DNA from: Streptomyces sp. NBC_01431
GTDB lineage: Bacteria; Actinomycetota; Actinomycetes; Streptomycetales; Streptomycetaceae
NCBI RefSeq assembly: GCF_036231355.1
Contig: NZ_CP109496.1
Location: 5,580,001-5,644,000, forward strand
Length of the DNA stretch: 64,000 nt
Direction of reading: 5' to 3'
Shown one piece after another: positions 1 through 7,749 of the stretch. The first letter of the stretch is position 1. Each line of letters begins with the position of its first letter. Both the position numbers and the translations under genes were made by a program. Under the pieces are notes generated by a model. It saw only the letters and a program-made list of their open reading frames with translations, had not been told where the DNA came from and did not search any database.

Positions 1-626
1 ACCACCAGGCGGCAGTCTCCCCGTACTGGGCGCACATACAGACCCGCGTCGACGCCGACCGGGCGGCCCGCGGCCGGGCGCTGCTGGACGGCGGTGCGGG
101 CGAACTCCTCGCCTCGTTGCCGCCGATGCTGCGCTGGCGCGACCCCGTCCTGGAGGCCGACTATCCGGTGGACCGCGAACTGCACCTGGACGGACGGGGG
201 TTGCTGCTCCAGCCGTCGTTCTTCTGCCGCCGCACCCCGGTCGCCCTCCAGGACCCGAAGCTGCCGCCGGTGCTCGTCTACCCGGTGACGCACACCCAGG
301 CCCCGTACGAGTCCCCGCCGGGCCCCGAACGCGCGTCCTCGCTCGGCCGACTGGTCGGTCACACCCGCTCCAGCGTGCTCCAGTCCATCGGGAACGGCTG
401 CACCACCAGTGAACTCGCCCGCAGGGCAGGCGTGTCGCTCGCCTCCGCCAGCCAGCACGCCGGCGTCCTGCGCGACGCCGGCCTCCTGGTCACGCTGCGG
501 CACGGCAACTCCGTATTGCATACGCTGACCCCGCTCGGCTCCGCGCTGCTGTGCGGGGGGCCGCCACGCGGGCCGCAGCGCCGTCAGTCGTCGATCCCCG
601 AGCGCTCCACGCCGGCCACGATGTAG
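1..626 (+). CDS. Winged-helix (ArsR-type) transcriptional regulator, C-terminal part
   Basis: The reading frame is open from the left edge (first complete codon at 3) and stops at 624-626, so the start lies outside the window. The last third carries a winged helix-turn-helix of ArsR type: the segment LARRAGVSLASASQHAGVLR fits a recognition helix, followed by the wing TLRHGNSVLHTLTPLGSALL. The N-terminal part (FFCRRTPVALQDPKLPPVLVYPV) resembles the extra domain of Streptomyces ArsR-like regulators often annotated DUF5937. No metal-binding cysteine cluster is visible in the retained part. Its 3' end overlaps the convergent permease gene by 43 bp, so the two transcripts are antisense at their ends. 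It could regulate the neighbouring sugar transporter, but nothing shows that. Confidence 0.75.
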   Translation, partial: HQAAVSPYWAHIQTRVDADRAARGRALLDGGAGELLASLPPMLRWRDPVLEADYPVDRELHLDGRGLLLQPSFFCRRTPVALQDPKLPPVLVYPVTHTQAPYESPPGPERASSLGRLVGHTRSSVLQSIGNGCTTSELARRAGVSLASASQHAGVLRDAGLLVTLRHGNSVLHTLTPLGSALLCGGPPRGPQRRQSSIPERSTPATM

Positions 627-1450
627 CGCTGGAGCAGCAGGAAGACCAGGACCAGCGGGACGATCGAGACGGCCGCCGCGACGAACAGCTCGTGCAGGTG
701 GACCACTTGGGCGGTGGTGAAGGTGGAGAGGGCGACCTGCACCGTCCAGGAGTCCCGGTCCTGGCCGATGACCAGCGGCCACAGAAAGGAATTCCAGGCA
801 CCGATGAACACAATGGTCCCTACGGCCGCGAAGACCGGACGCGCATTGGGCACGACGATCCTCCAGTAGGTACGCCAATAGCCGAGTCCGTCGACGCGGG
901 CCGCATCCTCAAGCTCTTGTGGAAATCCCGTGAAGTACTGGCGGAGGACGAAGCACGCGAAGCCGGAGAACAGGGTGGGGACGATCAGGCCGCGCAAGCT
1001 CGACACCCACCCGAGGGAGGAAACGAGAACGAAACTTGGTACGAACGTGACCGCCGCGGGAACCATCAGCGTCCCGATCACCGCGTAGAAGACCTGGTTG
1101 GCGAAGCGGTAGGGGATGCGGGCGAGACCGTACCCGGCGAGCGAGGCGAACAGCAGGGTGCCGACGGTCGTGGCGACGGCGATCAGCGCCGAGTTGAGCA
1201 GCGAGCGGGCCATCGGGACCGCCGGGTCGTCGAAGAGCTCGCGCACGTTCGACCAGTGCAGGGTGGCGGGGAAGAACGTCCACTCCGGCGAGGTGATGTC
1301 CTGCTCGGCGGCCAGGCCGTTGCGGACCAGGAGGTAGAAGGGGACCAGGAACAGCAGGGCGAGGGCGACGAGGATCACCCGGCGCAGGGCCCGCCCCGCG
1401 CGTACCAGGGCGTCCTCGGGCCCGGAACCGGTCCGGCTCGGGGTGGTCAT
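584..1450 (-). CDS. Carbohydrate ABC transporter permease (MalG-type)
   Basis: This 288-residue inner-membrane permease is the second permease of a sugar importer. About six hydrophobic segments are seen, beginning VILVALALLFLVPFYLLV near residue 25. The cytoplasmic EAA loop that docks the ATPase is present as EDAARVDGLGYWRTYWRIVVP. The ATG at 1448-1450 overlaps the stop of the upstream permease by one base (TGATG), so translation is coupled; longer upstream readings in this frame are shadows of that gene. No ATP-binding subunit is encoded nearby. In Streptomyces such importers usually share the MsiK ATPase, which is an inference here. The substrate is unknown, although the family imports oligosaccharides. 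Confidence 0.93.
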   Translation of the reverse strand: MTTPSRTGSGPEDALVRAGRALRRVILVALALLFLVPFYLLVRNGLAAEQDITSPEWTFFPATLHWSNVRELFDDPAVPMARSLLNSALIAVATTVGTLLFASLAGYGLARIPYRFANQVFYAVIGTLMVPAAVTFVPSFVLVSSLGWVSSLRGLIVPTLFSGFACFVLRQYFTGFPQELEDAARVDGLGYWRTYWRIVVPNARPVFAAVGTIVFIGAWNSFLWPLVIGQDRDSWTVQVALSTFTTAQVVHLHELFVAAAVSIVPLVLVFLLLQRYIVAGVERSGIDD

Positions 1451-2394
1451 CAGTCGGCCTCCTTCCTGCCCAGGCCGAACCAGCGGGCCTGAAACACCGT
1501 TACCACCGCGATGATCAGCGCGAGGATCACCGCGCCCGCGCTGCCCATCCCGAGGTTCTGCCCCTGACCGAGCGCGGTGTAGTAGAGGTAGACCAGCGGC
1601 GGGCGGGCGTAGGGCGGATAGCCGCGGGCGTCCGAGAGCAGGTTGTAGAACTCGTCGAAGGCCTGGAAGGCGTTGATGACCAGCAGCAGCACCACCGCGA
1701 TCGAGGTGGTGCGCAGCTGCGGGAAGGTGATGTGGCGGAACACCTGCCAGCCGGGCCGTGCGCCGTCGACGGCGGCCGCCTCGTACAGGCGGGGGCTGAT
1801 CCGCTGGAGCCCGGCGAGGAACAGGATCATGTAGAACCCGGCCTGGAGCCACAGGCGTACGGTCACGATGACCAGCCAGTACCAGGGCGGATGGGTCGTG
1901 GAGAGCCAGGCCGTCTGGTCGGCGCCGAACCAGCCGAGCACGGTGTTCGCGAGCCCGAACCGCACCCCGCTGAAGATCGACAGCTTCCAGATCAGCGCGG
2001 CCACCACGTACGAGCAGGCGGCGGGCAGGAAGAACACCGAGCGGAAGAAGGCCTGGAAGCGGCGGGTCCGGTTCACCATCAGCGCGAGACCGAGCGCGAG
2101 CGCGTACGTCGCGGGCACGATGAACAGCGAGAACACCGCGAAGGTGGCCAGGCTGGAGGTGAAGGCGCCGTCGCGCAGCATCGCCGTGTAGTTGCCGAAG
2201 CCCACGAAGTCGGTCGGCGAGACCGTGTTGTGGGCGTCGAAGAAGCTGAGGTAGACGCTCCACAGCAGGGGGACGTAGGTGAACAGGGCGAGGCCGGCGG
2301 CGAAGGGACCGACGAAGATCCAGAACCAGAGGGTGGTGTCCGAAACGCGTCGTGGCCGGCGGGCCGTCGGCCGCCGCGTCGTGGGTCGTCGCAT
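1450..2394 (-). CDS. Carbohydrate ABC transporter permease (MalF-type)
   Basis: The 314-residue product has an Arg/Thr-rich cytoplasmic N-terminus (MRRPTTRRPTARRPRR) and then six hydrophobic segments typical of MalF-like permeases. The EAA loop EAAAVDGARPGWQVFRHITF contacts the ATPase. It pairs with the downstream permease to form the membrane pore of a sugar importer fed by the binding lipoprotein encoded just upstream. The gap to that gene is 5 bp and the overlap with the next permease is 1 bp, so the three genes form one transcription unit. No ATPase gene lies in the operon, as is common for Streptomyces sugar importers. Confidence 0.93.
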   Translation of the reverse strand: MRRPTTRRPTARRPRRVSDTTLWFWIFVGPFAAGLALFTYVPLLWSVYLSFFDAHNTVSPTDFVGFGNYTAMLRDGAFTSSLATFAVFSLFIVPATYALALGLALMVNRTRRFQAFFRSVFFLPAACSYVVAALIWKLSIFSGVRFGLANTVLGWFGADQTAWLSTTHPPWYWLVIVTVRLWLQAGFYMILFLAGLQRISPRLYEAAAVDGARPGWQVFRHITFPQLRTTSIAVVLLLVINAFQAFDEFYNLLSDARGYPPYARPPLVYLYYTALGQGQNLGMGSAGAVILALIIAVVTVFQARWFGLGRKEAD

Positions 2395-2399
2395 CGCCG

Positions 2400-3653
2400 T
2401 CAGCGCTTCTTCACCCGCTGGAGTTCGTCGTTGGTCCTGCGGACCACGGACTTCAGCTCGTTGTCAGGGCTGGCGCCGTCCTTGATGATCCGGCTCAGCG
2501 CGTCCTGGTACGCGGTCTGGAGCGTCGGCGTCCACAGCAGCGGCTGCGCGTAGCCGTGCTCCGTCGCGTACGTCACCACATCGGCCGCCGCGCCCTCGCG
2601 CAACTTGGCCGCCTTCTTGGCGAGCGAGAGCCGGGCCGGGATGTGGAAGCCGTAGGAGAGCGCGAAGTCCTCCTGGAAATCGGTCCGTTCCACCCACAGC
2701 CACTTCAGATAGGCCTTCGCCTCGGCCTGGTGCTTCGAGCGCGTCGACACGGCCGCCGCGTACGCGCCGACCGGGACCGAGGGCTTCGCGTTCGGACCGT
2801 CCTTCGGGAAGGGCAGCACACCGAAGTCGGCGCCCAGCGCCTTCTGTACGGTGGGCAGCGCCCACAGCCCCGACCACTGCATCGCCGTGAGCCCCTGGAT
2901 GAACGCCGACGGGTCCGACCAGTCGGCGGGCGCACCCAGCAGCAGCGACTTGTCGGCGTACAGCCGGTGCAGCTTGCCGAGGGTGCGGGCGGCCGAGGGA
3001 TCGTCGAAGCCCGCCCGGCCGTCGTCGGTGACCAGGCTCAGCCCGGCGGCGTACAGCGGCGTACCGCCGAGGACGCCGGCCCCGCCGTCGTTGCCGAGGA
3101 AGAGCCCCTTGACCTTGTCGCGCGTCAACGCCTTGGCCGCGTCCACGAGTTCGTCGAGCGTGCCGGGCGGCTGGACGCCCGCGGCGGCCAGGAGGCTCTT
3201 TCGGTAGTAGAGGAACTGCGTGTCGATGACCTGCGGGATGCCCCAGATCTTCCCGCCGTACGTCTTCGGCGCGAGCACCGCCGGATTGAAGTCGTCCTTC
3301 ACCCCGTCGAACAGGGCGGTGAGATCGGCGACCTGGCCGCCCTGGATCTGGTCCAGGGTCGGCCCGTTGACCTCGAAGGCGTCCGGGCCCGCGTCGGTGA
3401 GCAGCGCGGCCGCGGTCTGCTGGTCGTAATTGCCGGGCCGCCACTGAACGTTGACCTTGGCCTTGTCGTACGCGGCCGCGTACCGGCGCACCGCGGCCTC
3501 GGTTCCGGTCTCGCCGTACTGGTGGTACCAGTGGTCGAGCGTGATCTTCCCGTCCGCTGAACTACCGTTGTTCCGGCCGGTGTTGGAACCGCATGCGGTA
3601 AGCAGGCCGAGTGCGGCCCCGGTGCCGAGCAGTGTCCGACGGCTGATCGTCAT
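2400..3653 (-). CDS. Extracellular sugar-binding lipoprotein of ABC importer
   Basis: The 417-residue protein has a lipoprotein signal with lipobox LLTAC (Cys21) and a twin-arginine-like start (SRRTLLG), so Tat export is possible. The mature part is a family-1 solute-binding protein: early it has the motif ITLDHWYHQYGETGTEAAVR, and later typical segments such as WGIPQVIDTQFLYYRKSLL. It captures a sugar outside the membrane and delivers it to the two permeases. It is the first gene of the operon. Upstream on the same strand is TTGACA (3739-3744), a good -35 element, with a poorer -10 about 17 bp on. The ligand cannot be told from sequence alone. Confidence 0.93.
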   Translation of the reverse strand: MTISRRTLLGTGAALGLLTACGSNTGRNNGSSADGKITLDHWYHQYGETGTEAAVRRYAAAYDKAKVNVQWRPGNYDQQTAAALLTDAGPDAFEVNGPTLDQIQGGQVADLTALFDGVKDDFNPAVLAPKTYGGKIWGIPQVIDTQFLYYRKSLLAAAGVQPPGTLDELVDAAKALTRDKVKGLFLGNDGGAGVLGGTPLYAAGLSLVTDDGRAGFDDPSAARTLGKLHRLYADKSLLLGAPADWSDPSAFIQGLTAMQWSGLWALPTVQKALGADFGVLPFPKDGPNAKPSVPVGAYAAAVSTRSKHQAEAKAYLKWLWVERTDFQEDFALSYGFHIPARLSLAKKAAKLREGAAADVVTYATEHGYAQPLLWTPTLQTAYQDALSRIIKDGASPDNELKSVVRRTNDELQRVKKR

Positions 3654-3715
3654 GGCGTACGCCCCCTGTTCGTCATCCCGCTGTACGGCTCAACGATCAA
3701 CCATGCGGCGTGATT

Positions 3716-3744
3716 ACGACAGTGATATTGCGGCGTTGTGTCAA
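3716..3744 (-). promoter_or_regulatory. Putative promoter of the sugar ABC importer operon
   Basis: Read on the minus strand there is a perfect -35 hexamer TTGACA (3744-3739), then 17 bp, then TGTCGT (3721-3716) as a mediocre -10. It lies about 65 bp upstream of the binding-protein ATG. The spacing and the -35 are good; the -10 is only a guess. Confidence 0.4.
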
Positions 3745-3764
3745 CCCGCCGGATCGGCCGGTTT

Positions 3765-5663
3765 TCAGGCCTCGCGACGGGTGGCGGGCGGGCCGAGCCG
3801 GAAGCGCAGCCGGCAGATCACCGCGTCGGTGTCCTTGCGGACGGCGTGGGCGAGGACGGCGCCGCGCTGGTTCTGGAGCACCCGCTGCCAGATGTGCGCG
3901 GGCTCCACCTCCGGTATCAGTACGGTGACGCGGGTGCGCGGATGGTAGGTGTGGACGCGGCCCACGTACTCGGCGACCGGGCGGCCCAGGCTGCGGTGCT
4001 GGGAGGTCAGCTCGACCAGCTCGACGCCCGGGTTCCACAGCTCCCAGTCGCGCCGCAGTGCCTGCGTGGCGCGCCGGTCGTCCTCGTCGGGGTGGCTGAC
4101 GGTCACGGCCCGCACCTCGTCGCCCAGGGAGACGGCGGCGTTCAGCGCTTCGCAGGTCAGCCGGGACAGTCCGGCAAGGCCTGAAGGGCCCGGCAGGTGG
4201 CCCCCCGAGACCGGCACGATCACCAACGACCGGTCGCGGCGCGGGGGTTCGGGCACCCGGTCGAGCCCGAGCCGCTCACCGATGCGCCCGTACGCCCGGT
4301 GGACGGCCTCGAAGACGAGAACGAGCAGGGGCAGCGCGATGACCAGCAGCCAGGCGCCGTCGGTGAACTTGGTGGCGGTGACCACGACCGCCGCGATGCC
4401 GGTGAGCAGGGCACCGAAGCCGTTGAGCAGAGCCTTCCAGCGCCAACCGGGGGAGTCCTCGCCGCGCCAGTGGATCACCATGCCGGTCTGGCAGATGGTG
4501 AAGCCGACGAAGACGCCGATCGCGAACAGCGGGACCAGGGTGTTGGTGTCGCCGCCAGAGAAGACCAGCAGGGCCGCGGAGGCGGCGGCAAGGGCGAGCA
4601 CCCCGTGCCGGTGCACCTGGCGGTCAGCCTTGAGGCCGAAGACGTGCGGCAGGTAGTTGTCGCGGGCGAGCAGCGACATGAGGACGGGCAGCCCGCCGAA
4701 GGAGGTGTTCGCGGCCAGCGCGAGCAGGACGACGGTGGCGAACTGCACCACGTAGAAAGCCCAGTTGTGACCCAGTGACGCGTCCGCGAGCTGGGCGAGC
4801 ACGGTGACGCCCTCGACCGGCTGGAGGTGGAAGCGGCCGATGAGCACGGACAGGCCGATCAGCATCACCGCGAGCAGCGCGCCCAGCGCCACCTCGGTGC
4901 GCTGGGCTCGCTTGGCCGCCGGGGCGCGGAAGGCCGGCACCGCGTTGGCGACGGCCTCCACGCCGGTCAGCGCGGAACACCCGGACGCGAAGGCCTTGAG
5001 CAGCAGCAGTGCGCCGACGCCGGTGGCGTTCTGGGCGAGCACGGAGGCGTGCCCGTCGGCGGTGTACGTGGAGAGGGGGGCCGACCGGAACAGACCGACG
5101 ACGACGATCGCGAGGATCGAGGCGATGAAAACGGCGGTCGGAATGATGAAGGCCTTCGCCGAGTCCACGATGCCGCGCAGGTTGACGGTCGTGACCAGGA
5201 CCAGCACACCGAGGCAGATGAGCAGCCGGTCGCCGTAGAGCCCGGGGAAGGCGGAGGTCAGCGCGGCCACCCCGGCCGTCACGGACACGGCCACGTTCAG
5301 TACGTAGTCGAGGATCAGCGAGGCGGCGGCGACCAGGCCGGCGCGGGCGCCCAGATGGCGGCGGGCCACTGCGTAGGAGCCGCCACCGTTGGGGAAGGCC
5401 GCGATCACCTGCCGGTAGGAGGCGACGAGAACCGCGAGCAGGGCGGCGATGGCGAGCGTCACGGGAAGGGTGAAGCCGAGCCCGTGGGCACCGGCCGTGG
5501 CGAGCACCAGGACGACAGCCTCCGGCCCGTACGCCACGGAGGCCATCGCGTCCAGGGAGAGCGCGGCAAGGCCCTGGGTGGCGGTGAGCCGGTGCCGCTC
5601 GGCCGCTCCGGGAGGTTCTTCGGGGGCCGCGTCGCTGACGGCGGCCTTCGACGTGGTGAGCAT
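3765..5663 (-). CDS. KimA/APC-family permease (potassium or amino acid uptake)
   Basis: This 632-residue membrane protein has 12 predicted helices and a C-terminal cytoplasmic domain of about 140 residues beginning near RSLVIVPVSG. It resembles Bacillus KimA (YdaO) closely in conserved stretches: SVAYGPEAVVLVLAT, SYRQVIAAFPNGGGSY, LLLKAFASGCSALTGVEA and LALAANTSFGGLPVL. KimA is a proton-coupled, c-di-AMP-regulated potassium importer, so potassium uptake is a reasonable hypothesis; general amino acid transport is the alternative given by the APC superfamily. I chose the ATG at 5663 because homology begins right after it. The reading frame continues upstream, but that part does not look coding. 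I saw no c-di-AMP riboswitch signature in the leader. Confidence 0.85.
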   Translation of the reverse strand: MLTTSKAAVSDAAPEEPPGAAERHRLTATQGLAALSLDAMASVAYGPEAVVLVLATAGAHGLGFTLPVTLAIAALLAVLVASYRQVIAAFPNGGGSYAVARRHLGARAGLVAAASLILDYVLNVAVSVTAGVAALTSAFPGLYGDRLLICLGVLVLVTTVNLRGIVDSAKAFIIPTAVFIASILAIVVVGLFRSAPLSTYTADGHASVLAQNATGVGALLLLKAFASGCSALTGVEAVANAVPAFRAPAAKRAQRTEVALGALLAVMLIGLSVLIGRFHLQPVEGVTVLAQLADASLGHNWAFYVVQFATVVLLALAANTSFGGLPVLMSLLARDNYLPHVFGLKADRQVHRHGVLALAAASAALLVFSGGDTNTLVPLFAIGVFVGFTICQTGMVIHWRGEDSPGWRWKALLNGFGALLTGIAAVVVTATKFTDGAWLLVIALPLLVLVFEAVHRAYGRIGERLGLDRVPEPPRRDRSLVIVPVSGGHLPGPSGLAGLSRLTCEALNAAVSLGDEVRAVTVSHPDEDDRRATQALRRDWELWNPGVELVELTSQHRSLGRPVAEYVGRVHTYHPRTRVTVLIPEVEPAHIWQRVLQNQRGAVLAHAVRKDTDAVICRLRFRLGPPATRREA

Positions 5664-5944
5664 GGGCCCCAGCGTGCGATGGCCCGCTACTCCGTCCGGC
5701 TCCCCTTGGCGCCCTCTTGTCGCAGGCAGGCCGCATCCATACGGCATCTTGACGAGGGCGCTCCCGCGGCGGCGAAACGTACCGCCGGAACGTCCCACCG
5801 GGGCGCACCCTCCCCCCTCACGCGAGCAGGAGGCGGGGTGGGGAAACGCCGCCGAAAAAAGATCCGGCGCGGCGATGAGTCTTCGCGCGGCCCGTCGTCT
5901 ACCCCTCGTAAGCGACACCACGCACACCCACGAGGGAGCCCGAC

Positions 5945-6349
5945 ATGCCCACCATGATCTTCGTCAATCTGCCGGTGAAGGACCTGGACCGCTCCAAGGA
6001 CTTCTTCGGCAAGCTGGGCTACTCGTTCAACCCCCAGTTCACCGACGAGAACGCCGGCTGCCTGGTCATCAGCGACACCATCTACGCCATGCTGCTGACC
6101 GAGCCCTTCTTCAACAACTTCACCAAGCGGCAGATCGCCGACACCGCGACGACCGTCGAGTCGATCGTCTGCCTCACCGCGGACAGCCGCGAGGACGTCG
6201 ACCGCCTCGTCGACACCGCCCTGGCCGCGGGCGGCTCGCCCGCCGGGGACACCATGGAGCAGGGGCCGATGTACGGCCGCTCCTTCCTGGACCCGGACGG
6301 CCACCACTGGGAGGTCATGTACATGGACCCGGCGGCGGTCAACGCCTGA
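5945..6349 (+). CDS. VOC (glyoxalase/bleomycin-resistance fold) protein
   Basis: The 134-residue protein belongs to the vicinal oxygen chelate superfamily. It begins with IFVNLPVKDLDRSKDFFGKLGY, the first beta-alpha-beta module, and ends with RSFLDPDGHHWEVMYMD, the usual C-terminal strand with a DPDGH-x-WEV motif. Members dimerise and use a metal site for isomerase, dioxygenase or binding roles; the reaction here cannot be assigned. GAGGGAG lies at good distance before the ATG. It is divergent from the KimA-like gene and convergent with the dehydrogenase, with 3 bp between the latter two stop codons. Confidence 0.88.
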   Translation: MPTMIFVNLPVKDLDRSKDFFGKLGYSFNPQFTDENAGCLVISDTIYAMLLTEPFFNNFTKRQIADTATTVESIVCLTADSREDVDRLVDTALAAGGSPAGDTMEQGPMYGRSFLDPDGHHWEVMYMDPAAVNA

Positions 6350-6352
6350 GCC

Positions 6353-7276
6353 TCAGGGCGCCTCGTACCGCACGCCGGTGAGCTCCTCGGAAGCCGTCCA
6401 CAGGCGTTCACCGGCGACGTCGTTCAGCGTCCACGTGGCCCGCCAGGACCTGGCGGGCGCGCCGCGCCACATCATCAGGGACGGGCCCGTGAACGAGTCG
6501 GGCCGCACCCCCGCAGCGGTCGCCGCGTACAGCGTGGGCAGCGCCCCGGCCTCGGCGGGCTGGGCCACGAGTCGGTTGCCGAACTCGACGATCCGCTCGG
6601 CACGGCGGCGGCCCTCCATGCGTACGCCCCGGGTCTGGAGGTTGGTCGCGGCGTAGCCGGGGTGCGCGGCCGCCGCGACGATGTCCGATCCCTCGGCCGC
6701 CAGCCGCCGCGCCAGCTCGTGAACGAAGAGCAGGTTGGCGGTCTTGGACCGGGCGTAGGCGATCCAACGCCGGTAGTGGCGCTCGCTGTTGAGGTCACGG
6801 AGATCGATGTTGGCCAGTGCGTGCATCCCGCTGGACACGCTGATCACCCGCGCCGCCCCGGCCGCCCGCAGCCGGGGGAGCAGCAGCCCGGTCAGTGCGA
6901 AGTGCCCGAGGTGGTTGACGCCGAACTGCGTCTCGAACCCGTCGGCGGTGTGGCCGTACGGGAGTGCCATCACTCCCGCGTTGTTCACGAGCAGGTCGAG
7001 CCGCTCGTACGGGAAGGTGCTCGCGAACTCGCGTACGGAGCCGAGGTCGGCCAGGTCGAGCCGCCTGAACTCGGCCTCGGCGCCGGGGACGCCACCTCTG
7101 ATGTGGGCCTCGGCTTCCTTGCCGCGCTCCTCGCTGCGACAGGCGAGCACCACCCGCGCGCCGCGGCGGGCCAGTTCCCGCGCCGCGACCAGACCGATGC
7201 CGCTGTTCGCCCCGGTGACGACGGCCGTGCGGCCGCTCTGGTCCGGGATGTCCTGAGCACTCCAACCCTGCGCCAT
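6353..7276 (-). CDS. Short-chain dehydrogenase/reductase (SDR)
   Basis: The product is 307 residues long, counting from the ATG at 7274-7276, which follows a G-rich ribosome binding site (GGTGGGGG). An in-frame ATG 17 codons upstream exists but adds a non-homologous leader. Cofactor and catalytic motifs are all present: TGANSGIG (21-28), NNAG (98-101), a serine in the SVSSG strand, and YARSK (174-178). The extended C-terminus and the sequence GFETQFGVNHLGHF place it near the retinol-dehydrogenase/WW-oxidoreductase-like SDRs that are common in Streptomyces. The substrate is unknown. No operon partner is evident. Confidence 0.92.
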   Translation of the reverse strand: MAQGWSAQDIPDQSGRTAVVTGANSGIGLVAARELARRGARVVLACRSEERGKEAEAHIRGGVPGAEAEFRRLDLADLGSVREFASTFPYERLDLLVNNAGVMALPYGHTADGFETQFGVNHLGHFALTGLLLPRLRAAGAARVISVSSGMHALANIDLRDLNSERHYRRWIAYARSKTANLLFVHELARRLAAEGSDIVAAAAHPGYAATNLQTRGVRMEGRRRAERIVEFGNRLVAQPAEAGALPTLYAATAAGVRPDSFTGPSLMMWRGAPARSWRATWTLNDVAGERLWTASEELTGVRYEAP

Positions 7277-7410
7277 ACCCCCACCGTACCGCCCGGTATG
7301 CCAGGTGTGCGTGGTGTGGTGCGACAAGTGTGTCTCAGGCGGCCCGGCCGAGCGGCTGGGCCGCCTCCACGCGGACCGCTCGCCCGGCCCCGCTCCCGCC
7401 GGGTGGCGGA

Positions 7411-7749
7411 TCAGCGGGAATGGTCGGTCAGGTAGACGTCGACGGCTTGCGCCTCGTCGTCCAGGCAGCGTCCGGTTTCCAGATCGAAGCGGTGTTTGAG
7501 GAGCGGCGAGGCGACATAGGGGCGGCCCTCCGGTGTCGCACCGAGCAGGCCGCGCGAGAGGACGTAGGCGCCGGTGAACGGGTCGCGGTTGTCGATCGCG
7601 TACGTACGGCCGCGCCGGTCGGTGAAGACGGCGGCCTGGCGGCCGTCCGGGAGCAGGGCCGCGACCCCGCGGCCCGGGGTGAGTCGGGTGGTCTCGCAGA
7701 CCGCGAACCAGCCGTGGTCCAGCTTGAGTTGGAGCATCGTCGTCGTCAT
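7411..7749 (-). CDS. nirD: Nitrite reductase (NADH) small subunit NirD
   Basis: The 112-residue Rieske-fold protein pairs with NirB to reduce nitrite to ammonium in the cytoplasm. It contains TPGRGVAALLPDGRQAAVF and the strand RGRTYAIDNRDPFTGAYVLSRG typical of NirD. As in other NirD proteins, the CxH/CxxH cluster ligands of true Rieske proteins are absent, so it probably has a structural role. The ATG overlaps the nirB stop by 4 bp (ATGA), which indicates translational coupling. It is the last gene of the nitrite reductase operon. Confidence 0.95.
   Translation of the reverse strand: MTTTMLQLKLDHGWFAVCETTRLTPGRGVAALLPDGRQAAVFTDRRGRTYAIDNRDPFTGAYVLSRGLLGATPEGRPYVASPLLKHRFDLETGRCLDDEAQAVDVYLTDHSR

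Noticed and set aside
584..2263. Long leftward frame running through both permease genes
   Set aside because: Only its last 288 codons match a permease; the upstream part is the other permease read in the wrong phase, with Arg/Pro-rich low-complexity translation.
5664..5944. c-di-AMP (ydaO-type) riboswitch before the KimA-like gene
   Set aside because: Such riboswitches control kimA in Bacillus, so I looked for the conserved segments, but could not see them; a covariance search would be decisive.
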